From NCBI GenBank assembly GCA_963931865.1, contig OZ007509.1, positions 13,257,671-13,321,670 on the forward strand: 64,000 nucleotides of DNA, read 5' to 3'. The notes under the pieces were generated by a model. The model saw only the letters and a list, made by a program, of their open reading frames with translations. It did not search any database and was not told the origin of the DNA. Source of the DNA: Axinella damicornis. Taxonomy: Eukaryota; Porifera; Demospongiae; Axinellida; Axinellidae. Below, piece after piece: positions 56,567 through 64,000 of the stretch (position 1 is its first letter; every line of letters begins with the position of its first letter). The position numbers were made by a program, and so were the translations under genes.

Positions 56567-58735
56567 TGGTGCATGCACACACACACTGTGCATCACTCAC
56601 TGAACAGACAATTGTGAATGTACCTGTACCGTAGCTTCCTATGTGTGCCTGTTGCATATCTATATCATCACAATGTGTCTACAGTACGACAATAGGGTGT
56701 GAGTTGTTCAAAATGCATACCTGCAAGCACAAAAGGTGTCAGAGTTGAGGCCTCAAATCTCCAATTGCACAGCACAAAATGGGCAGCTGTCCAGCTGATG
56801 CCCATCAATGCCTGCATACTAGTCTATTGAACTGGACCATTTATTTTTCTAGCCTCATTCCCTGGCTGCGTGGCCTGGGAACGAGAGGCTAGACCATTTT
56901 CTTGCAGCCGGTAGGAGGATATAGAGTCAATAGTCAAGAGTTGGATTATAATTACTTCACATTATGGTCACCATATCTGGACCCACTATATTATAAGTCC
57001 TGCATGCTGTTCTGGGATCGGTTGCATACGTATGCTGCTACTTTTTCTTACCAAGCAGCACCATCACTAACCGCATGACTGACACTTCGCTAATCTCTTA
57101 AACTGGACCAAGCTTACCAGCTATATACAACTACTACACCAAATTTTTAAAGGTTCCAACTTCCAACCACAATTACTGCCATCCACTAACTAATGAGCAA
57201 GTTGTTAACTATGTTATGTCCATAATTGTCAAAACAAGAGATGTCACCCATGCAGCCCCTCTCCCAAGTCCCACAGAAGTCTGCATGAGAAGTGACATCG
57301 CAAAGTCTGATGATAGGATTGATGTTGATCGAAGGGATATAGTACATGTATGAGGTATAGACCAGACATGCAGTATGAGGGTGAGACAGTTATTATGTGA
57401 TACACCAGTGCCATGGAGGTGGCCACTTTTCAATGACTGTCGAAAGCACACCTTGGTACAATGAACCCATTGACTTCAAAATGCATAATGAGACATTCAA
57501 CGTGTGATGTCACCTCAATCTGGTAATGTCCATTGGAGATGCATGGGCTGGACCAAGTCTCTAGCTTATAGAACTCAATGTTGTTTTAGTTATCTAAAAC
57601 TGAAATAGTTTAGTTCTTGGTTTTAATTAGGTAGAAGTCGCATTGTTTAGTTTAGTTTTAGTTTTAATTACTAAATCTCAAAAGGGTTAGTAAAGGCTCT
57701 TTTAGTTATAGTAACCACCATTTTTGGGTGATTTTCATATTAGTTTAGTTGTAGTTTTAATTAACAGGCTGAGACAGTCCTCATTTTAGTTTTAGTTTTA
57801 ATTACTTAAGTGAAATATGCCATACTAAAATGCATTATAGTTTTAGTTTTAGTTAACTAAAACAACATTGAATTAGTAGAACTCCATGCAGTCTTCAAGG
57901 CCAAACTTGGGTTACCTAGCGTTGCCAAGTCCAATCCAGTGGTTCAGGCAATGTTGCGTTTCCAAAGATCATTTTCAGCCTCTAGAGGAGACAAATTAAG
58001 GTGCATGCATGTGGAGGAGCTAGAGTGGGTGATTGCGATCACAACATGCATGTACACACATGTACACACATACTTGAGAGGAGATAATTATGGCTATTAT
58101 TTTGAGCAGGCAAGAGTCAAAATAAAACATAAAGCATAAAAGCTCACCATGTCAATGATAGTCATGCAAGCTGATCTTTTTCAGGTCCCTGTCTGTCAGA
58201 GTAGAAGATGGGAGGAGTTCCCATTGTCTGGAGTGACTTAAGAGCTCGTAACAATTACATACTTGAGCAACTCGGCGCTACCGCAGCATTGTTGCAACGA
58301 ACTGGAACTGCTTAGGTTCACTGCATGAAGTACACTGTACAACATAAAGACTAACCACAACAACAAGCAGTACGTGTTGTATAGGACCTCGCACAACAAC
58401 AAGCAGCGTTGCTAGTCGACCTCGTTCAATTCTACCAATTTCCAGGCTCTCTCTCCCACGGTGTGACGGCCTGGAACAGAGTATACTACGTAGTCACCTG
58501 TAGCTATGTGTTGCCTGTTGAAGTGATTGCGAGCTGGACCAGAAAAAGTCTGATGGACAGCTAGATCAACGGATTTATAAGCTACTAGTGAGGCGTGGTT
58601 GCTTTTTCCAATAAACTCATGTAATTGTGATCAGAAGAACAATTATTATTATTGTTTTGTGGATGAAAATAATGTTGAGTTAAAGTCTTAGGTTTTTGTT
58701 CATTAATTACATGTACACCCAGTGCACCAGTATCA
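56567..58735. other. MED12 3' flank without recognisable gene
   Basis: Holds a mini-MITE (tagcctcattccctggctgc...gggaacgagaggcta, 56850-56892), a TTTAGT-rich tract at 57580-57870, and otherwise unassigned sequence. An aataaaacataaagcataaa segment near 58118 could be a distant polyadenylation signal. Confidence 0.55.
57580..57870. repeat. TTTAGTTTTAATTA low-complexity tract
   Basis: Many gttttagttttaattac units with short spacers. Confidence 0.85.
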
Positions 58736-58739
58736 GCAG

Positions 58740-58975
58740 AATGGGTTAGGGTTACATTAATTCACCTCCATACTCACAGCTGTCATTAGGGTTAGGGTCA
58801 TATTAATTCACCTCTATACTCACAGCTGTCATTAGGGTTAGGGTTATATTCACCTTCATGGTCACAGCTGTCATTAGGGTTAGGGTCATATTAATTCACC
58901 TTCATGGTCACAGCTGTCATTAGGGTTAGGGTTATCCGGTCACAGCTGTCATTAATTAGGGTTAGGGTTATATTC
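58740..58975. repeat. Interstitial TTAGGG-containing minisatellite
   Basis: About five units of ~55 bases, each carrying ttagggttaggg plus catattaattcacctccatg and tcacagctgtcat. Confidence 0.93.
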
Positions 58976-59019
58976 ACCTCCATGCTCACAGCTGTCATGT
59001 GCACCTATGCTACCCGCCC

Positions 59020-59278
59020 TCCACCCTAGCTATGCTACCCACCACCCAACCCCCTATGCTACCCACCCTCCACCCCTTATGCTACCCACCCTCCAACCCC
59101 CCCCCCCCCCCCCCCTGCTTGCCCCACCCCCCCAGGCTTGCCCCACCCCCCCCAGGCTTGCCCCACCCCCCCCCCAGGCTTGCCCCACCCCCCCCCCAGG
59201 CTTGCCCCACCCCCCCAGGCTTGCCCCACCCCCCAGGCTTGCCCCACCCCCCAGGCTTGCCCAACCCCCCAAGCAGTG
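59020..59278. repeat. C-rich minisatellite (ggcttgccccaccccccca)
   Basis: A taccc accctcc block is followed by eight or nine units of aggcttgccccacccccc with variable C number. The minus strand is G-rich and could form quadruplexes. Confidence 0.92.
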
Positions 59279-59334
59279 AAAGGTAGATCAAGGGTAAGGT
59301 TAGGGTGAGGGCTCACCTCACCTTAACTTCACCC

Positions 59335-59535
59335 GAGAACTACCTAGCCCGCGAATGACTTCGGCACTGCGGGACCCGCTTTATATACCCGCAGAGGCCG
59401 GCCGGCAACGCGCGCGCCGGTAGACCTAATCCTCTTATTTGATTGGTTGGTTCACATTATGGCGGGAAAATTATATCAGCTGTGACGTGTCTCTGTCGAT
59501 TTTCCAATGGCGTTGACCTTCACAGGTACTGCTGA
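59335..59535 (+). promoter_or_regulatory. CpG-rich promoter-like segment
   Basis: gccggccggcaacgcgcgcgccggt is followed by attggttggttcacattatg, an E2F-like ggcgggaaaatt, a CRE-like gtgacgtg and a further ccaatgg. This clustering of CpG, CCAAT-box and E2F-like words is typical of housekeeping promoters. It probably serves the gene whose exons start at or before 61054, though the strand is uncertain. Confidence 0.45.
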
Positions 59536-59599
59536 GGTAGACCCTCTGCCAATGGCGTTCTAGTTGTAGTTGACTCCGAATGCTGTTCCATAGGTTACT

Positions 59600-59870
59600 T
59601 CAAGTAGGGCGGCGCCCGGACCCCTCGCCGCTTGGTCTTGGGAATAAGTTTGGACGGTCTGGGCCATGGGAACGATCGAGGTTGTTGCTGTGACAGTTGG
59701 GCCTTGAGACGCGGTTAGTCTCGCGATGTGGGTCTGGTCCCGCGAGACTGTGAGACGGTAGGGTGGTGCCCAGAGACCCCACGCCGCTTCGGAATAAGTT
59801 TGAAAACGCTTGGGATCTGGGACAAGGTTGTTGCTGTGACAGTTGGACTTGGATTGAGACTCTGATCTAG
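59600..59870. repeat. ~150-bp tandem duplication
   Basis: ggcggcgcccggacccctcg...gttgttgctgtgacagttgg at 59609-59702, and ggtggtgcccagagacccca...gttgttgctgtgacagttgg at 59762-59850. Confidence 0.8.
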
Positions 59871-60699
59871 TCGAAGGTTAGTGAAGAGATCTAGAGAAGG
59901 GAGAGATGTCAACTCTCCTGAATGGCTCATAACAACCCTACTGAATGGCTCATGATGCACAGATAAACCACCTATAGCCAGTTATGAATAATTATAGTCA
60001 GCATAATGAAATACATTGCTCAGTTCGACCTTTCTCATAGCCTCATTCCCAGGCCCCACCTCAACTTGTGATGAAGCTAGAGATGGAATTCCTTGGATAA
60101 AGAACTAAAGAGACAGTGAGTGGTGTGTTGGAGGATGTGAGGGGATAACTAAATTGTATGAATAGTGAAGAGTGCATGGATGAGGTCTTTTTTAGTGGTG
60201 GGTAGCTAATGAGCAACTATTGCAGTGCCTGTTTGTCCAGATGGACGAGCTCACACAATAATAATGTGTCGCCTGTAGAGCAATCAGGGTCCAAAGTTTT
60301 GGCCCTTGATTGGTCGCTTCTGAGGTTCTTGATCGTTTGGTTCAAAGGGTAAAAAGTAGCCACAGAGAAAATGTGTTGATCTGTTGATCTTCATCACTCA
60401 GAGTTCGTTGTGATCCCTACAGCTTGATCAGCTCTTGAAAGTTGCTCCCATTTTTGATCCCAGTCGCAAACACTTCAACAGGCAAGACACAAGTGACTCT
60501 TGATCTTCATAAGTGACTGGGTTGCTGCTCAGTTATGTATACTGGACCTAGAAGGGATTGCTAAAGTATATATACTGTAGCATACTTGTTAAACTTTAAC
60601 ACTCGTGGTTGTAACCATCTACATACGGCATGAGACTTTCATCTTTTGTGATGTCATGCCCAGCAGTATCCTTGGGACTTAGGCTCTGTGCCGGCAGAA

Positions 60700-60850
60700 A
60701 TAGTGGGACGGGGGGAGGTGGGCGGGTTTAGGCACTTGTAACATGGCTGCTTCAGGGCTTGGCCTTGAAAAGCCCTTGGGGAGCCGAGTGGACCATTTCT
60801 CTCTTCATTTGCACAAATGGGCTGAGAAAATGGTCCACTCACCTTGTATA
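60700..60850. repeat. Inverted repeat gagtggaccattt
   Basis: gagtggaccatttctctctt ... gagaaaatggtccactc, arms of about 18 with one gap, 60786-60840. The rest of 59,900-61,050 shows nothing I can name. Confidence 0.6.
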
Positions 60851-61053
60851 GGGCCTCCTTTCCTGGCAGTGAAACTTTCTTCTCAGTCTAGACGGGCGAT
60901 GGTCGGCCAAGAGCTGTGACTATTGAACTATTGAATGCCCCTTGATGGGTGGGTGTGGTTAAAATCACAAACGTGTTGCTGCATGGTCATGGTGTGGAAT
61001 CACTAGGAGTTATGTGTAAAACCCCAGGTTGTGTGACCTCCTCTTTTCCCCAG

Positions 61054-61194
61054 CTCCACTCTCATGCTCTCCCTTGGCTGCATGACCTGTCAACCCCCCG
61101 GGAGAAGATAGAGCACCAGCATGTGGTAAAGGACCTTCAGAGGAACACTCTTGAGGCTAACCACCTTTGGGAGAAGCTAGAGCAAGATCATCAG
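61054..61194 (+). CDS. Exon of an unrecognised downstream gene (helical/coiled-coil-like)
   Basis: A 141-nt open exon between ttccccag and GTACAG, phase 0 at both ends: LHSHALPWLHDLSTPREKIE then HQHVVKDLQRNTLEANHLWE and KLEQDHQ. Charged heptad-like spacing suggests a coiled coil. Family unknown. It lies downstream of the CpG-rich segment and in the same orientation as MED12. Confidence 0.5.
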
Positions 61195-61357
61195 GTACAG
61201 ACCCAGAGACTATCACTGACCTGGTGAGGTCTTACTGCACTTTACATCTAGGTAATGATAACCCAGGGAAACGACATGATTTATGGTTTTTTGAAGATAG
61301 TGTACACGTATGCAATTATGGCTGCAATAAAACCAGCAGCAGTACCAACACGTGCGT

Positions 61358-61466
<109 letters not shown>

Positions 61467-61769
61467 ATGTGTGTGTGGTGTGTGCGGTGCGTTAATCTGA
61501 TGACAAGAGCGCATAACATCATTGCTTTTTCACGGTGTGAAAAAAAAACAGATGTCATCATGCGCTCTTGTGATGAAGGGGTACTCATAACATTTGATTG
61601 TTTAGGCGCATCTTCCATAGTGTGCAGTCTAAATTTAGTTGACTGCCCCCTTCTGTTGGCAGCTGCTGCTGTGTAGACATAATGTATCTAACCTCGTTCC
61701 GAGGCGTTGCCCAGCTTTTCATTGCTTGTAAGGATGTGTGTGTGTGTGTGTGGCGCGTGTGTGTTTGTT

Positions 61770-61975
61770 CAGGCTAACCTGAGATCCAGGTGCTGTGGGA
61801 AGGGGAAAGAGCACCTGGTATCCACTGTTTACTTAATTACAGTGTATAAACAACTGAAGTTTGTGGAAGTCAGCAGTAATCTATGCTTTTACTGCATGGC
61901 AAAGAGGAGCGAGAGATAGCAATCTGCATGTGCCGCTTGTGTCAGACAGCAAACACTACTTATAGATCTTTGTTG
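61770..61975. repeat. Segmental duplicate of 63682-63935
   Basis: aggtgctgtgggaagggg, cctggtatccactgttta, aaagaggagcgagagatagc and acagcaaacacta occur in the same order at both places. The second copy carries a TAGCCTC-family insertion at about 63708-63778. Confidence 0.82.
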
Positions 61976-62109
61976 CTAATCTATCACTGCTGGCAGACGC
62001 ATAACCGCCCCTGCATACACTCTGCCGAAGCTCTGAGTTTGGTCCCTCATTGGTGGCATGAGGGGTGAGACTACAATAACGCTATTGTTGACACAATTGA
62101 CTCGAACGC

Positions 62110-62320
62110 AAACATGAGTTAGCCCTGTTCCAAGGCCCCGCCCAGCTTTTTGTCGCTTACTGTACGGAAAAGCGGGAGGGCCTGGGATAATTTATCACAT
62201 GCGTAACGTTGGAGTAGAGAGAGGGTAGAGAGAACTTAATTACGTGAGCACACTGACCGCAAATATGCAGCGCGAAGCCAACTCATTCAGCGCTCGGCCG
62301 TTTAACCCTTTAAGCCCCAT
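62110..62320. repeat. Diverged copy of the ~400-bp TAGCCTC MITE, split by a TTAA element
   Basis: ttagccctgttccaaggccc, cagctttttgtcgctta, agcgggagggcctggg and gcagcgcgaagcc follow the family order. The copy is interrupted at 62302. Confidence 0.7.
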
Positions 62321-62910
62321 TGACGTCTATAGACGTCATTTAGACCCTATGCACTTGTAGGGCCTCTCGTCAGTCCAAAAAGCGACCAAAAAAGCTTCAG
62401 AGGGCCCAGGGACGACTTTGAGGGCCAAACTCAAAAATTTGGTCAGATTTCGGCGCGCCTCCCCCACTAAACGTACAGGCGGGGGGGTATCGAAAGGGGG
62501 GGGGGGCAGCCCCCCCTTCGCATGTTGTGGGCGTTTTTTTGATTTTAATGAGATTCATTGACCCAATGATTTTTTTGATTCTAATGATATTCATAGACCC
62601 CACCCAGGGCCTCAAGAAAACATGCAAATTGGTGGTGTAAGGTGTGCCATCAGTCAGATCTGGCCCAAGTTTAGGGAAATGCTGTGTGAAAATCCGGCTG
62701 ACATCCACCTTTGACCTCCGATTGCTGGGCTTGTGGGGGTCATGAATATCATTAACGGTATTGCCAGAGGGGTCTCTCCATGCGTGCGGGCCCCACCAAG
62801 TTTGACCGCTGAGGAGCAAATGCTGTGGGAGAGGAGTACCTACGAAAGTGGTGTGCGCTGAATGCATGAAAATGTGTCGTCTTGGTGGGAAGAATTCGGT
62901 GGTTAAAGGG
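62306..62910. mobile_element. 605-bp piggyBac-like non-autonomous element
   Basis: ccctttaagccccattgacg at the left and ggtggttaaaggg at the right, bounded by TTAA at 62302-62305 and 62911-62914. The left end has a short palindrome gacgtctatagacgtc. TTAA plus CCCTTT termini are typical of piggyBac. The minus-strand open frame inside (62867-62397) shows no transposase motif. Confidence 0.78.
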
Positions 62911-63434
62911 TTAATAGCTGCATGGAGATCGACGGTAGCCGTGCCTTGGAAACGGGTCGTTTTGGCGTTGAATTCGGCCGCTTCTCAGCAAGGCCATGGA
63001 ACGGCCATCTTGGCATCTCACGCAGAACCTGGTGTGATTCCAGAGTCTTTGAGAAGGAATAATGCGGCTTCTGTGTAGTATGGGGCAACGTGATAGCGCT
63101 GTCAGCTATACAATAGTCTCAAATATAAGAACTACACGCACCGGTGTAGATATTCATGCATGACTTGCGGTTTTGATCGCCCACACACAATTAAACATGT
63201 GTTTCTCACGTGACAAAATATCCCAGGCTCTCCCCCTTTCTCTCAAGTTTTGTTCGCGTGTGGGAGAGCCTAACAGTCACAACCAATTATGTTGCATCCT
63301 GTATACTGTTAAGATTTTCAGTGACAACCACACCCACGATCGCCACACTCACAGCTGCAAGGGAGGGATTGTGGTGGATCCTTGCACCCTAACTTCCACG
63401 TCTTTCAGAACTATTTCCTCCTCCTCCTCCTCAG

Positions 63435-63590
63435 ATTTACCAGCCTGCGCAACTTGCACAGCATCAACCGTACCAGTACAACTATGGCTACGCTACCAAC
63501 CCTACCCACCTGCACTGCCACAACAACCTCTTCAACGTGTCGTTGTACACACAGCCACTGCAGGATCCATACCAACAGCAGTACCAACAA
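63435..63590 (+). CDS. Second exon of the unrecognised downstream gene (Gln/Tyr-rich)
   Basis: Open between cctcctcag and GTGAGT, phase 0: IYQPAQLAQHQPYQYNYGYA then TNPTHLHCHNNLFNV and QDPYQQQYQQ. Another frame, PQQPLQRVVVHTATAGS, is also open, so frame and gene membership are tentative. No family recognised. Confidence 0.4.
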
Positions 63591-63609
63591 GTGAGTGAGT
63601 GTGGTGTGT

Positions 63610-63622
<13 letters not shown>

Positions 63623-63661
<39 letters not shown>
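63623..63661. repeat. Poly(G) tract
   Basis: About 38 G directly after a GT run, just downstream of the donor at 63591. Confidence 0.95.
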
Positions 63662-63662
<1 letters not shown>

Positions 63663-63941
63663 CTGCATATGGTGTGTGTGTTAACCTCGAGTCCAGGTGC
63701 TGTGGGAAGGGGGTCTTTCCCAGGCCCCGCCCAGCTTTTCATACTGCAAGCGACGAAATTAAGCTGGAACGAGGCTACCTGGTATCCACTGTTTAATAAG
63801 CACACATGTATTTTGATGGGCATAAAATTGAGATTTGTGGATGTGAACATGTACTCCACACATACTGCCAAAGAGGAACGAGAGATAGCAATCTGTGTGT
63901 GTCGCTTGTGTTGGACAGCAAACACTAGACCTATCTTACTT

Positions 63942-64000
63942 TTGCCTCAACAACCTCTTCAACCTGTCGTTGTACATGCAGCTACGGCAGGATCCCTACC
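63942..64000 (+). CDS. Partial duplicate of the preceding exon at the window edge
   Basis: gcctcaacaacctcttcaac...gtcgttgtacatgcag...gcaggatccctacc matches 63519-63572 at most positions. This may be a tandemly duplicated exon; it runs off the window. Confidence 0.4.
   Translation, partial: MPQQPLQPVVVHAATAGSL

Noticed and set aside
58110..58130. MED12 polyadenylation signal
   Set aside because: The AATAAA-like word is 1.5 kb from the stop and there is no supporting evidence, so it was not annotated as a site.
62397..62867. 156-residue minus-strand frame in the TTAA element
   Set aside because: No transposase motif and low-complexity content; more likely chance within the element.

Overview
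This is animal nuclear DNA from a large, repeat-rich, intron-rich genome. No bacterial, plastid or mitochondrial features are visible. The main gene is a complete orthologue of MED12, the kinase-module subunit of Mediator, on the + strand. I could join 32 coding exons from the ATG at 2851 to the stop at 56566. Every junction is GT-AG and every phase agrees, giving a 2,220-residue protein (human MED12 is about 2,180). The protein is clearly animal-type but diverged. Together with long transposon-filled introns and many MITEs, this suggests an early-branching marine invertebrate such as a sponge, or possibly a cnidarian. The sequence alone does not settle which.

Layout. 1-2850: upstream flank with duplicated unique sequence and tiny MITEs. 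2851-7243: MED12 exons 1-5. 7244-20920: intron 5 (13.7 kb), holding a 40-bp minisatellite, two copies of a composite repeat, an intact R2-type non-LTR retrotransposon ORF sitting in a pyrimidine microsatellite, and a decayed Ty3/gypsy element. 20921-29830: exon 6 and intron 6 (8.8 kb). Intron 6 contains a complete antisense two-exon gene (28369-25628, 705 codons) with a MACPF-like region, and a minisatellite of antisense 5' splice sites. 29831-56566: exons 7-32, with introns carrying MITEs, TTAA-flanked elements, a miniature hAT element, a tyrosine-recombinase remnant and many simple repeats. 56567-64000: 3' flank with an interstitial TTAGGG minisatellite, a CpG-rich promoter-like segment near 59.4 kb, and two or more exons of a further + strand gene that runs off the window.

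The most unusual observations are: (1) tandem amplification of sequences spanning MED12 splice junctions (exons 4, 8, 14, 22 and 23), which leaves decoy splice sites in the introns; (2) a MITE family whose copies have perfect 9-bp target-site duplications; (3) the antisense MACPF-like gene nested in MED12; (4) a 200-N gap inside exon 20 flanked by the same 13 bases, so that the true gap is probably zero.

MED12 should act in the nucleus with MED13, CDK8 and cyclin C to restrain or tune RNA polymerase II transcription. The other coding sequences are mostly transposon-derived and unrelated to it. The nested gene is probably independently transcribed from its own GC-rich upstream sequence.
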